Source: Moraxellaceae bacterium
GTDB taxonomy: Bacteria > Pseudomonadota > Gammaproteobacteria > Pseudomonadales > Moraxellaceae
DNA length: 64,000 bases
NCBI GenBank assembly: GCA_030646295.1
Contig: JAUSND010000016.1
Location: forward strand, 124,001 to 188,000
Reading direction: 5' to 3'
Positions 25,071 to 33,764 of the stretch are shown piece after piece. A program made the translations under genes and the position numbers. Numbering within the stretch: position 1 is the stretch's first letter; the number at the start of each line of letters is the position of its first letter. The notes under the pieces were generated by a model. The model did no database searches, was not told where the DNA came from, and saw nothing but the letters and a program-made list of their open reading frames with translations.

Positions 25071-27166
25071 GTAGCCTCCAGCGTCATGCTGCGGCCGGTC
25101 TGGGGCAGGTCATCAGGAAGTGTCGGCGCCAACTGGCCCGGTCCCGGGCCGCGACTGGGTTCGCGCATGTCGACGTCAAACAGGTTGCGACTGATCAGGG
25201 CCAGGGAAATGCCGTCTTGAACGCGGCGCACGGTCAGGTCCAGCGTGGTGTATCCATCCAGATCATCGCGGCTGTCACCGGCCTGGCGCAGACGCTGGCC
25301 TACCCAGGTGAGCTGTGGCGTGACTTGCCACAGGGGAACGGGATTCCAGATGGCGCGCATGAACACTTTGTCTTGTGGTGCCAGGCCCAGTGGTTGCCCG
25401 GTGCTTTCGTTACGGGTCTGCTGATGGCTGTAGTTGGCCAGCAACTGCACCGGCTGTGCCACCTGCCAGCGCACTTCGGTTTCCAGTCCCTTGCCGTCGA
25501 TGCGGCTCACGTTCTGTGCGGTGAAGCTGCCGCCAGGGTCCTGAACAAAATCAATGAAGTCCTGTATGCGTAAGCGGTAAATATTAAGGTCCATGGCCCA
25601 GTATGGAGAGGGCGTAAGGCTGAAAGCCAGCTCCATGCTTTTCAGTCTTTCCGGGTTAAGGTCGGGATTGCCAAGGAATGCAGGATTGTTGGTGGCGTAC
25701 AACTCGGAAAATGCCGGAGGACGGAAAGCCTCACCATAAATCAGTTTGCTGGTCAGCCATGGCATGGTGGACCAGACCAGCGCGAGGCGGGGATTGGTGG
25801 TGTCGCCCACATCCGAGTAGTGGTCATGGCTCAGGCCGGTGGTCAGCTCCCAGCGCTCTGCGAACGCCCATTCGTCCTGTGCAAACACGTGGTAATAGGT
25901 GCGCTGGGCCTCGGGTTGGAAGATCGCGGTGGTGTCGCTGACATCCGTCAGGCCGCCGGGCTGCGGTACAGGAACGCCGCTGCTCAGGTCAAAATTGGCC
26001 AACTCCTTGGTCTGGAACAGGTCACCCCAGTAAAAACTGGTGCCCAGACGCAAGCGATGGGTATCCCAGCCACTGTAAACCGCTGTCAGCTCCAGTCGTG
26101 CGTTTTCCTCCCGGTATTCCGGCTGGGCCAGTACGCCCTGGGGAAAGCTGCCGGCACCGAAATCAGCACCAGGCGGAAACAGCGCGGTCATCTGGCTGGC
26201 AAATACCGAGGCGTAGAGATAACTGGCACGTGCCTCCAGATCCCAGTCACCCCTGGCGGCAGGGTGCCAGCTGAGGTCGGTGGTGGCGAGGTGATTGCCC
26301 CATTGTCCCTGGGGGTCCAGTGCATCGGAAAGTCCCTGGCCGGTTTCCTGGTTCCATACCTTGTTGAAGGCGGAGTGCCAGACAAAGTCATCCCATGCCA
26401 GATCAAGCCTGGTCTCGAAACTTCTGGAGCCCAGATTGGCGGGGCCTGGTGCCAGCGAGGCCGCCGGTACACCAAAGGGAGCCATCAGCATGTCTATGCC
26501 TGTCTGTGCATCTGCAATGATGATGGGGGCGTCGCCAGCAGTCTGCCTGTAGGCCATTAACAAGGAGGCCTGCACGGGCCCCATCTGGTTACCCGCCAGC
26601 AATGACAGTCGAGTAGTGTCAAAGCTGCCATGACTCAGGCTGGCCTCTACGCCTTTCACGCTGTCAGGTTTGCGGGTGATGACATTGATGACCCCGGCAA
26701 AGGCATCGGCTCCGTACATGGCCGAGCCTGGTCCGCGAATGATCTCGATGCGCTCCACGCTCTCGACGGCAGGAAGCCATTGGTTAAGGCCAATGCGGTC
26801 GCCCACCAGAATGCTGGTCATGGGAATGCCGTTGACCAGCATCAGGGTATGCGGGTTGTAGCTGGAGGTAATGCCCCGAATGAAAAAGCGGGGTGCGTAG
26901 AACAGGCTGCCATACGACACATGCAGCCCCGGGACTGATTCAAGGGCCTCTACCAGACTCTGGCTGGCCATGGCCTCCAGATCTTGCGCGGTGATCACAC
27001 TGGCGCCGGCAGGTGCCTTCATCAATTGCTTGGGTGTGCCAGTGGCCACACTCACCTCAATCCTGCCAAGCTCTTCAAGCGACAGGGCAAGGAGATCCTT
27101 CTCGGCGGCATGGGCAGCCCAGGCCGTTAAAGAAAGAATTGCCGTAAGCCAGTGACTGGTGCGCAT
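25058..27166 (-). CDS. TonB-dependent outer-membrane receptor
   Basis: A 702-residue TonB receptor. Signal peptide MRTSHWLTAILSLTAWAAHA; N-terminal LLALSLEELGRIEVSVATGTP; plug domain with SVITAQDLEAM, VEALESVPGLHVSYG, RGPGSAMYGADAFAGVINVITR; beta barrel with GEAFRPPAFSELYATNNPAFLGNPDLNPE and an aromatic C-terminus (EATVRW). ATG 27166 is used; a TTG lies six bases earlier. It follows the carotenoid oxygenase gene by 125 bp in the same direction, so uptake of that enzyme's substrate is plausible, but the barrel is also compatible with siderophore or vitamin uptake. No TonB/ExbBD genes nearby. Confidence 0.93.
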   Translation of the reverse strand: MRTSHWLTAILSLTAWAAHAAEKDLLALSLEELGRIEVSVATGTPKQLMKAPAGASVITAQDLEAMASQSLVEALESVPGLHVSYGSLFYAPRFFIRGITSSYNPHTLMLVNGIPMTSILVGDRIGLNQWLPAVESVERIEIIRGPGSAMYGADAFAGVINVITRKPDSVKGVEASLSHGSFDTTRLSLLAGNQMGPVQASLLMAYRQTAGDAPIIIADAQTGIDMLMAPFGVPAASLAPGPANLGSRSFETRLDLAWDDFVWHSAFNKVWNQETGQGLSDALDPQGQWGNHLATTDLSWHPAARGDWDLEARASYLYASVFASQMTALFPPGADFGAGSFPQGVLAQPEYREENARLELTAVYSGWDTHRLRLGTSFYWGDLFQTKELANFDLSSGVPVPQPGGLTDVSDTTAIFQPEAQRTYYHVFAQDEWAFAERWELTTGLSHDHYSDVGDTTNPRLALVWSTMPWLTSKLIYGEAFRPPAFSELYATNNPAFLGNPDLNPERLKSMELAFSLTPSPYWAMDLNIYRLRIQDFIDFVQDPGGSFTAQNVSRIDGKGLETEVRWQVAQPVQLLANYSHQQTRNESTGQPLGLAPQDKVFMRAIWNPVPLWQVTPQLTWVGQRLRQAGDSRDDLDGYTTLDLTVRRVQDGISLALISRNLFDVDMREPSRGPGPGQLAPTLPDDLPQTGRSMTLEATVRW

Positions 27167-27291
27167 TTTCAATGCTTCGTGTTGAGTCTCCGGGAGGCTC
27201 AGGGGTCAATGTCGTTAAAGTATAGGCGCATTTCCGAGGGCCGCCCGGGCATGCCTGGCGGTCCTCGTGGCCCGGAACCTGAGTGGTTGTG

Positions 27292-28707
27292 TCAGGATGC
27301 TGTCGCAATCCAGTTGCCATGAAAACCGAGCGGTACACGCACGGGCAGCTCGATCACCGCCTGTGGTTCGCCCTCGATATTCTGTGCATCCAGAATCACC
27401 ACCTTGCTGCTGCCGCAGTTGATGTCATGCACATAGGAAAGCAGCCAGCCTTCGTCTTCGGCGGCCTTTGCATGGCGCGGTACAAACACGACCTCTCCGC
27501 TGAGGTGGTGTGAACCGTAGCTGTGCCGAATGGTTTCACCGGTGTGCATGTCGTGGCGCAGCAGCGCATTGGGTGCGGGGCGATCAATGTCGATCCCCAC
27601 GGTGTAGGCATAGCGGTAGGGCTTGCCGGCCAGACGTTCGTCCATGCGCGGAAACTCCTGGCTCTCGCGCGAGATCACCTTGCGTTGCACGCGGCCTGTC
27701 GATGCATCCAGCGTCCAGCGTTCAAACGTGACGGCCTGGCTTTCCGGTCCCTGGTGTGAGGCGCTGTCGAACATGCGCCCGTGCACGACCACGTCCAGTA
27801 CCGTGTTGCCGTTGTCCATGTCGAATGCATTGCAGGTGTGAAAGACAAAGCAGGGGTCAACGCTGAACCATCTGATGTCCCTGGCTTCTCCCTCGCGCGG
27901 CAGTACGCCGACGCGTGCTTCATGACGCGGATTCCATGCGTAAGGCAGGCCGCTGCCCTTGAGTGCGGCGGACACGGAAAACGTCACCGGCATGTCGAGA
28001 ATGACCACGCTGCTTTGCGTGATGGCACAGTCATGCATCATGGGGCCGTGGCGTACCGGAATGTCCACATTGCGGCGCAGATGACAGTTCTTGTCGATGA
28101 CCAGATAGCGCACCCGGTTATGCACAAAACCGTCGTAGCAGATGGCGTGCAGTTCACCGGTGTCGGGGTCGACATGCGGGTGAGCGGTGTAGCCACTGTC
28201 CAGGATGCTGTCAAAGAGTCCGTGCCTGACCGTGTTGAGTTCGCTGTCCATTTCCACCGGATAGGCACCGGCCTCTACCAGCGCCCACAGCCGGCCGGCA
28301 TGGCCAACGATATTGGTATTCACAACGTCCGATACGCCACGACGCGGGCCCGGCGCTGTGGGGCGGCCCAGCGCCTTTGTCACATTGCTCACACCGACAT
28401 ATCGGTTGCGATACCACAGGGCCTTGCCGTCTTTCAGGCGCAGGCCATGCACCATGCCATCACCCATGAACCAGTGATGCGCGGCAGGGTTTTCCACCTG
28501 CATGGGATTGGGGCCGATACGGGTGAGCAGGCCGTCGAGTTCGTGCGGAATGTCTCCGGTCACCCTGAGTGCCGTTTCCGTGTATTCGTTATGCAGGGGC
28601 GCAAAAGGCCCTTCCAGAAACTTGTTGGAGTCACTGTAGGGCACCCGTTTCTGCAGGCGGCGAAACATCCAGAGGGCAGTGTTTTGCATCAGTTTTGCCG
28701 GTGCCAT
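27292..28707 (-). CDS. Carotenoid cleavage-type oxygenase (RPE65 family)
   Basis: A 471-residue carotenoid/stilbene cleavage oxygenase. The four iron histidines are visible: His178 (TAHPHVD), His225 (PMMHDCAIT), His290 (FVFHTCNAFD) and His463 (GFHGNWIA). Also RIGPNPMQVEN and HWFMGDGMVHGLRL. The family uses non-heme Fe(II) to split C=C bonds of carotenoids, apocarotenoids or stilbenes. No carotenoid biosynthesis genes are in view, so a catabolic role on an imported compound is more likely. A TetR-type site lies 120 bp upstream, and a TonB receptor follows. Confidence 0.92.
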   Translation of the reverse strand: MAPAKLMQNTALWMFRRLQKRVPYSDSNKFLEGPFAPLHNEYTETALRVTGDIPHELDGLLTRIGPNPMQVENPAAHHWFMGDGMVHGLRLKDGKALWYRNRYVGVSNVTKALGRPTAPGPRRGVSDVVNTNIVGHAGRLWALVEAGAYPVEMDSELNTVRHGLFDSILDSGYTAHPHVDPDTGELHAICYDGFVHNRVRYLVIDKNCHLRRNVDIPVRHGPMMHDCAITQSSVVILDMPVTFSVSAALKGSGLPYAWNPRHEARVGVLPREGEARDIRWFSVDPCFVFHTCNAFDMDNGNTVLDVVVHGRMFDSASHQGPESQAVTFERWTLDASTGRVQRKVISRESQEFPRMDERLAGKPYRYAYTVGIDIDRPAPNALLRHDMHTGETIRHSYGSHHLSGEVVFVPRHAKAAEDEGWLLSYVHDINCGSSKVVILDAQNIEGEPQAVIELPVRVPLGFHGNWIATAS

Positions 28708-28826
28708 GCAGGGTCTTCCTTTGTGTTATGCCTTCACGTTTGCCACAAGCCGTCACGATGGCAGGGTTGAAGCGTGAGTGCGGTGCCAAGTGGGTATCGA
28801 TGTCCCGGATATCAGGCTGACCAATA

Positions 28827-28845
28827 ATGTGTACAATGTCAACAT
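28827..28845. promoter_or_regulatory. 19-bp operator-like motif, copy 3
   Basis: ATGTGTACAATGTCAACAT, with the palindrome CAATGT-CA-ACATTG (28834-28847). It lies 120 bp before the oxygenase gene, 4.5 kb from the TetR gene that carries two near-identical copies. Confidence 0.6.
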
Positions 28846-28922
28846 TGTTGGTCGGCTTGAGAAGGCGGCAGGTTGCGGATTGGCTGCCGTGACAGGAGAA
28901 AGCCGATTGGCGGTCCTTATAT

Positions 28923-28939
28923 GGTTCAATTATTGAACC
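28923..28939. promoter_or_regulatory. GGTTCAAT-T-ATTGAACC palindrome, HxlR-type operator candidate
   Basis: A perfect 17-bp palindrome directly before a TACTAT -10-like box of the GST-HxlR unit. Its 15-bp core recurs before the molybdoenzyme gene (31243-31257) at 13 of 15 positions. Confidence 0.65.
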
Positions 28940-29044
28940 TACTATCTCATCATGAATTGCTACATTCGCCTCTGTAAACGAGGATTGGCAGCGCGGGTGC
29001 ATGCTCATTCCTGGCGCCCGGACTGAATCAAGAGAGACGATCAA

Positions 29045-29725
29045 ATGCCTGAAATAATCCTGCATCAATGGGAAATGTCCCCCTTCTGCGGCAAGGTCCG
29101 CCGTGTGCTGCGGCACAAGGGCCTGCCTTTCACGGTGAAGGAATACAACGGCCCGCGCCTGCTGATGGCGGGCCGTGTGAGCCCGGCGGGCAAGCTGCCT
29201 GTTCTGGAGTATGACGGCCAGTTCATTCAGGACAGTACGGCAATTGCGGCCTTCCTTGAGGCACGCCATCCCGAGCCGGCCCTGATTCCCGTCACGGGCA
29301 GGGACGCACATCTGGTGCATGTCCTGGAAGACTGGGCGGATGAATCGCTCTACTGGTACGAGGTGTATTTCCGCTTCATGTGGAAGGATGCGGCAGACAA
29401 GGCATTCAGCGTGATCCAGCAGGGCCGTCCGGCGTATGAAAAGCCGCTCATTCTGGCGGCTGCCGTGCCCATGATGCGCAAGAAACTGCGTGAGCAGGGT
29501 TTGGGCAAATATGACGCGGCCACCGTGACACGGCAGTTTTTTGAACACATGGCTCATCTGGAGGGCTTGCTGGCCGACGGCGACTGGCTGGTGGGCAATT
29601 CCTGCACGCTGGCAGACATTGCCGTTGCCTCGCAACTGGCAGAGGTCAAGCGGACCAGTCATCTGGCCGGCCGTTTTGCCGATTACCCGGCAGTGCAGAA
29701 ATGGCTTGCCCGGGTAGGGGACTGA
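29045..29725 (+). CDS. Glutathione S-transferase-like protein
   Basis: A 226-residue GST: N-terminal LHQWEMSPFCGKVRRVLRHKGL with the SPFC motif, then GKLPVLEYDGQFIQDSTAIAAFLE, and helical domain ending WLVGNSCTLADIAVASQL. The CxxK-type active site (SPFCGK) suggests thiol chemistry rather than simple conjugation. It is 31 bp upstream of the HxlR regulator and likely its operon partner. Substrate unknown; the neighbourhood suggests an electrophilic catabolic intermediate. Confidence 0.88.
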   Translation: MPEIILHQWEMSPFCGKVRRVLRHKGLPFTVKEYNGPRLLMAGRVSPAGKLPVLEYDGQFIQDSTAIAAFLEARHPEPALIPVTGRDAHLVHVLEDWADESLYWYEVYFRFMWKDAADKAFSVIQQGRPAYEKPLILAAAVPMMRKKLREQGLGKYDAATVTRQFFEHMAHLEGLLADGDWLVGNSCTLADIAVASQLAEVKRTSHLAGRFADYPAVQKWLARVGD

Positions 29726-29756
29726 TTACCGTGATGTCCGGGTGGAGACGCAGGCC

Positions 29757-30233
29757 ATGAAGTGGCAGGACGTGGGTGAAATGCGGTGCCCCATTGCACG
29801 CAGCCTGTCGGTTATCGGGGATCGCTGGACGGTGCTGATTCTTCGTAATGCCTTCATGCGGATGCGACGCTTTGATGACTTCCGCTCTTCACTGGGCCTG
29901 CCAAAACACATCCTGTCGCAACGACTGAAGAAGCTGGTCGATGCAGAGGTCATGACGCGCGAGCCTTACCAGGCATCACCGGTGCGCTACGAGTACCGGC
30001 TGACCGAAAAGGGGCGCGAGTTGTACCCGGTCATCCTTTCCCTGTCCGGCTGGGGAGACAAGTGGATGGATGGCGGACAAGGCAAGGTGCTGTTCTATAC
30101 CCATACCGATTGCGGTCACCAGTTCACGCCTGTCATGGCGTGCTCCGGGTGTGGCGGGCATGTGCATGCCCGCAACGTGATGGTCAGCCCGGGGCCGGGA
30201 CTTGTCGCACCAAGCGTCGAAACGCGCGGATGA
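29757..30233 (+). CDS. HxlR-family transcription regulator
   Basis: A 158-residue winged-helix regulator of the HxlR family: MRCPIARSLSVIGDRWTVLILR (conserved Cys11), RRFDDFRSSLGLPKHILSQRL, and SPVRYEYRLTEKGREL wing. It has an extra C-terminal part with HTDCGHQFTPVMACSGCGGH (Cys119, Cys129, Cys132), as in the larger members, which may bind metal or sense electrophiles. ATG 29757 is chosen over GTG 29742 because of a GGAG upstream. Two matching palindromes, before its GST partner and before the molybdoenzyme gene, are likely its targets. Confidence 0.9.
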   Translation: MKWQDVGEMRCPIARSLSVIGDRWTVLILRNAFMRMRRFDDFRSSLGLPKHILSQRLKKLVDAEVMTREPYQASPVRYEYRLTEKGRELYPVILSLSGWGDKWMDGGQGKVLFYTHTDCGHQFTPVMACSGCGGHVHARNVMVSPGPGLVAPSVETRG

Positions 30234-30305
30234 ATGCGTGATTTATTCAACGGGCCTAGGTGTTGAGCCTGTGCCGATGCAAACCGTTACCAGCAGGGCA
30301 GTCAG

Positions 30306-31163
30306 ATGATGTCAGCACAAACTTCGCAGCACAGGATTACATCGATAACCAATGATGGCCTGGTGTTTGATGTGGCAGATTCCGGGCCAGTGGACGGCCC
30401 CGTCATTGTTCTGTTGCACGGCTTTCCGCAAAAGGCTTCCGTCTGGAATCACGTGACGGAAATACTGAATGCTCACGGCTACCGGACGATTGCACCGGAT
30501 CAGCGTGGTTACTCCGGTGGTGCCAGGCCGCATGGCGTCATGGCATATCGCATGCCGACGCTGGTGAGCGATGTGGTAGCGCTGGTGAAAGCAGTTGATC
30601 GTGGTGCCGTGCATCTTGTGGGGCATGACTGGGGCAGTGCGGTCGCCTGGTCGCTAGCCGGTGCACACCCCGGACATGTCAGAACGCTCACGGCCGTGTC
30701 GGTCCCGCATAACGCCGCTTTTCTGCAAGCCATGATCAGCAGTGACCAGATGCTGCGTTCCTATTACATGTTCCTGTTTCAGGTGCCGGGCCTGATGGAG
30801 CGGCTGGCGCGCCACACTCCGTCGGTCATTCATACGCTGCTGGGCAAGGCGGGCATGGACAGGCAGCAGATCCGGCAATTTCAAGCCGATATTGTTGATG
30901 CCGGTGCGCTGACCGCCACTTTGAACTGGTACCGGGCCATGGCGCTCATGAAGCCGGCCGACATTTTTCGCAAGGTGAGCGTGCCGACCCTGCATGTATG
31001 GGGAGATCAGGATGCCGCACTTTCACGGCGCGGTGCAGAGCTGACAGAACGTCATGTGTCCGGGCCGTATCAGCTGCGGGTCATGCCGGGTGTTGGTCAC
31101 TGGATTCCCGAGCAGTCGCCGGGTGCGCTTGCGCAACTCGTGATGGAACAGGTTGAACGATAG
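30306..31163 (+). CDS. Alpha/beta hydrolase (epoxide hydrolase/dehalogenase-like)
   Basis: A 285-residue alpha/beta hydrolase. The nucleophile is Asp108 in LVGHDWGSAVAW, not serine, which points to the epoxide hydrolase/haloalkane dehalogenase branch. Oxyanion motif LLHGFPQ (39-40) and the late MPGVGHWIPEQ histidine complete the triad. No signal peptide. It lies between the HxlR gene and the molybdoenzyme in the same direction. Epoxide versus halide substrate cannot be told from sequence alone. Confidence 0.88.
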   Translation: MMSAQTSQHRITSITNDGLVFDVADSGPVDGPVIVLLHGFPQKASVWNHVTEILNAHGYRTIAPDQRGYSGGARPHGVMAYRMPTLVSDVVALVKAVDRGAVHLVGHDWGSAVAWSLAGAHPGHVRTLTAVSVPHNAAFLQAMISSDQMLRSYYMFLFQVPGLMERLARHTPSVIHTLLGKAGMDRQQIRQFQADIVDAGALTATLNWYRAMALMKPADIFRKVSVPTLHVWGDQDAALSRRGAELTERHVSGPYQLRVMPGVGHWIPEQSPGALAQLVMEQVER

Positions 31164-31242
31164 TTGTTGCGCGATGCCGTGCCGGTGACCGGGCTGGCAT
31201 CGCGGAATTGCCCGCAGGTATCGGTTTTTCCATACCCGGTTG

Positions 31243-31257
31243 GTTCATTAATTGAAC
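31243..31257. promoter_or_regulatory. GTTCATTAATTGAAC palindrome, second HxlR-type operator
   Basis: 15-bp near-palindrome with GTTCA/TGAAC arms, 53 bp before the molybdoenzyme start and directly before a TTTTAT -10-like stretch, the same layout as at 28923. Confidence 0.6.
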
Positions 31258-31309
31258 TTTTATGTGGCCAGTACTTCACCATTTTCATGAATAACATCAG
31301 GAACTGCTC

Positions 31310-33673
31310 ATGAGCATCCATTCAAAAGTGTTTGACGGCCCGGCCAATGTGTCTGCCAATGCCACTGATTTGCCCACGGCCTGTTCCCTGTGTTCGCACA
31401 ACTGCGGTTTGCGCGTTGATGTGGTGGATAACAGGATTGTCGAGGTGCGTGCGGATGACAGTCATCCCGCCACGCGTGGTTACTCCTGCAACAAGGCGTA
31501 CGCCATCGCGCATTACGTCAATCACGCCCAGCGGGTACAACATCCGCTGAAAAAACAGCCTGACGGCAGCTTTCAACGCATCAGCTGGGATCAGGCCATT
31601 ACCGAGATTGCCGCAAAGCTTGACCATATCCGGCATAACCACGCACCACGTGCCATCGCGTTTGCCGGTCTGGGCGGGCAGGGCAATCATTCGGCTGGGC
31701 TCGCTGGCATTCCGTTGATGTACGGCATCGGCACGCCAATGGTGTTTACGGCACTGGCGCAGGAAAAAACCCAGCACTGGCTGAATGACCGCCGCATGAT
31801 TCGTGGCACCCACGACATCTATCTGGTGCCGGACAAGCACCACGCAAAATTCATGTTGCTGATGGGATCAAATCCGCACATCAGCAATCAGGGCGCCAAT
31901 CCCAAAGAGGCATTGAAGGAACTGTTCCGCGATCCGGAGCGCCGCATGGTGGCGGTCGATCCGCGCATCACCGAGACAACCCGCATCGCTGACCGGCATT
32001 TGCGCATCAAGCCTTCCGGCGATGTTTACCTGCTGCTCGCGCTGGCGGGTGTACTGGTGCAGGAAAACCTTCTGGATCACGGTTTCATCAAGGACAAGGT
32101 TGAGGGATTTGACCGGCTCGGTCCGGTGTTTGGTCGTGTGGATGTTGCGCGCATGGCATCGCTGTGCGGGTTGTCAGAGGACGATATTCGTGCCACTGCG
32201 CGCGAGTTTGCCACCATCAAGCCCGCCTGCATTTCCATCGACCTTGGTCTGGAGCACGCGGAATACAACACGCTGACATCGTATCTGGTGCGTGTGCTGT
32301 TGCTGATGACCGGCAATTACGGTCGCAAGGGCGGCAATTTTTTTGTACAGATGTTCGGGCCGAATGTGCCTTTCTTCAAACATCTGACCCCGGCGCTGGC
32401 GTCGTCCATCACGGCGATTCCTGCCGTGCTGCCCATCCCACAGTTTCCGCCTGCGATCCTTCCTGAAGAGATTACTACCTCGCATCCGGACCGCATCCGC
32501 GCGCTGATTTGTGACGGTGCCAATCCCCTGGCCAGCTATCCGGATACGCATCGTTTCCGCGAGGCGTTTGCGCAGCTCGACTTGCTGGTGGTGATCGACC
32601 CGGCTATGAGCGAGACCGCACAGATGGCTGATTACGTGCTGCCATGCCCGGCCGGTTATGAAAAATGGGAATTCTCGATTTTCCCCAAGGACATCATTGC
32701 ACCGCAGATCCGTCCACCGGTGGTCAAGGGCCCGGACGAGGCACTGCCCGAAGTGGAGATTTATTACCGGTTGGCACGGGCGATGGGCATTGCCGTGAAG
32801 GCCCCTGCGTTTCTGCACACACTGGCCCGCAAGGCAGATACGCCGCTGGGCATGGCCGCTTATCTGGCAGCACTCAATACCGTGGCCGCCAGCAAACTGG
32901 GCGGACTGCAGGCAACCATCGCGCGTTCGGCCTTCCTGACTTACGAAACGCTGGGACCGACATTGCCCAATCCGATGCTGGCGTATCTGTGGCTGGCCGT
33001 ACTGGGGTATGCCACTACCCGGCGTGACCAGGTTGAGAGGGCGCTGCCGGAGATGAAGGCCGTGCGCAATCCGCTGACGCTGGCGCTGACCCTGTTCCGG
33101 AAACTGGTCGATCATCCTGAAGGCGTGTTGCTGGGTCATTACGAAATCGAGCGTAACCTGGAGCATTACAACGGATTCAGCGACGGCAAGGTGCGTTTGT
33201 ATTTCAGTGATTACACACGAGATCTGGAAAAACTCATGGCAGCCATGCCAGAGCCGGCGGATGCCGAGTTTCCTTTTGTGCTGAATGGCGGCCTGCGTAC
33301 CGGATTCACCGCCAATACCATCATGCGTGATCCGGCCTGGCGCAAGGGCAAGGGTCCGCATGCGGCGCTCTACATGGCGAAAGAAGATGCCGAGGCCATG
33401 GATGTACAGGCCGGCGACATCGTGCGGATCAGCTCACGTCGTGGTTCGGTGACGGCGCCGGTCAAGATAGATAACGGCACCATGCCCGGTCATCTGCAAT
33501 TGCCAAACATGCTGGGCCAGTTTTTTCCCGATGCAGTGACTGGCGAGATGAAGCCGACGGGTGTGGCAATCAATGAACTGGTCGACCTGATGGATCGCGA
33601 TCCGTACACCGCGTGCCCGCACACCAAACGTATCCGTTGCCGTGTGGAGAAAGTGGACGCGGCAGTTGCGTAA
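31310..33673 (+). CDS. Molybdopterin oxidoreductase with N-terminal 4Fe-4S
   Basis: A 787-residue member of the DMSO-reductase superfamily. The 4Fe-4S ligands are Cys25, Cys28, Cys32 and Cys60 (CSLCSHNCG ... GYSCNKA). Molybdopterin-binding segments include LMGSNPHISNQG, MVAVDPRITETTRIAD, ICDGANPLASYPD and C-terminal NGGLRTGFTANTIMRD. No twin-arginine signal, so cytoplasmic. No iron-sulfur or membrane subunits follow, so electrons must go to another partner. The substrate is unknown; acetylene-hydratase-like and formate-type members share this layout. An HxlR-type site lies upstream. Confidence 0.9.
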   Translation: MSIHSKVFDGPANVSANATDLPTACSLCSHNCGLRVDVVDNRIVEVRADDSHPATRGYSCNKAYAIAHYVNHAQRVQHPLKKQPDGSFQRISWDQAITEIAAKLDHIRHNHAPRAIAFAGLGGQGNHSAGLAGIPLMYGIGTPMVFTALAQEKTQHWLNDRRMIRGTHDIYLVPDKHHAKFMLLMGSNPHISNQGANPKEALKELFRDPERRMVAVDPRITETTRIADRHLRIKPSGDVYLLLALAGVLVQENLLDHGFIKDKVEGFDRLGPVFGRVDVARMASLCGLSEDDIRATAREFATIKPACISIDLGLEHAEYNTLTSYLVRVLLLMTGNYGRKGGNFFVQMFGPNVPFFKHLTPALASSITAIPAVLPIPQFPPAILPEEITTSHPDRIRALICDGANPLASYPDTHRFREAFAQLDLLVVIDPAMSETAQMADYVLPCPAGYEKWEFSIFPKDIIAPQIRPPVVKGPDEALPEVEIYYRLARAMGIAVKAPAFLHTLARKADTPLGMAAYLAALNTVAASKLGGLQATIARSAFLTYETLGPTLPNPMLAYLWLAVLGYATTRRDQVERALPEMKAVRNPLTLALTLFRKLVDHPEGVLLGHYEIERNLEHYNGFSDGKVRLYFSDYTRDLEKLMAAMPEPADAEFPFVLNGGLRTGFTANTIMRDPAWRKGKGPHAALYMAKEDAEAMDVQAGDIVRISSRRGSVTAPVKIDNGTMPGHLQLPNMLGQFFPDAVTGEMKPTGVAINELVDLMDRDPYTACPHTKRIRCRVEKVDAAVA

Positions 33674-33691
33674 GTGTGGGGCCGATAATGA

Positions 33692-33715
33692 AAAAGGCGC
33701 CCGGAGGCGCCTTTT
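33692..33715. terminator. Bidirectional intrinsic terminator
   Basis: AAAAGGCGCC-CGGA-GGCGCCTTTT between the convergent molybdoenzyme and ABC1 kinase genes; a T run in both directions. Confidence 0.92.
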
Positions 33716-33764
33716 GGATCAGAGCATTGGGGGTCTAAGAGTATTCACAGCATTGTACCGGCTT

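Larger units (their letters stand above)
28708..29044. other. 337-bp divergent control region (oxygenase / GST-HxlR)
   Basis: No gene is seen. The region holds one 19-bp TetR-type motif (28827-28845) towards the oxygenase side and one 17-bp palindrome (28923-28939) towards the GST side, followed by a TACTAT -10-like box (28940-28945) and an AGAGAGA ribosome binding site before the GST. Two different regulators thus appear to act from this gap. Confidence 0.6.

Noticed and set aside
30245-30275. TTCAAC ... GTTGAG inverted repeat before the alpha/beta hydrolase
   Set aside because: Only 5-bp arms 10 bp apart and does not match the HxlR-type 15-bp palindrome.
32174-33361. 395-codon minus-strand frame
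   Set aside because: Antisense to the molybdoenzyme; no protein family features, rich in His/Arg/Gln as shadows usually are.
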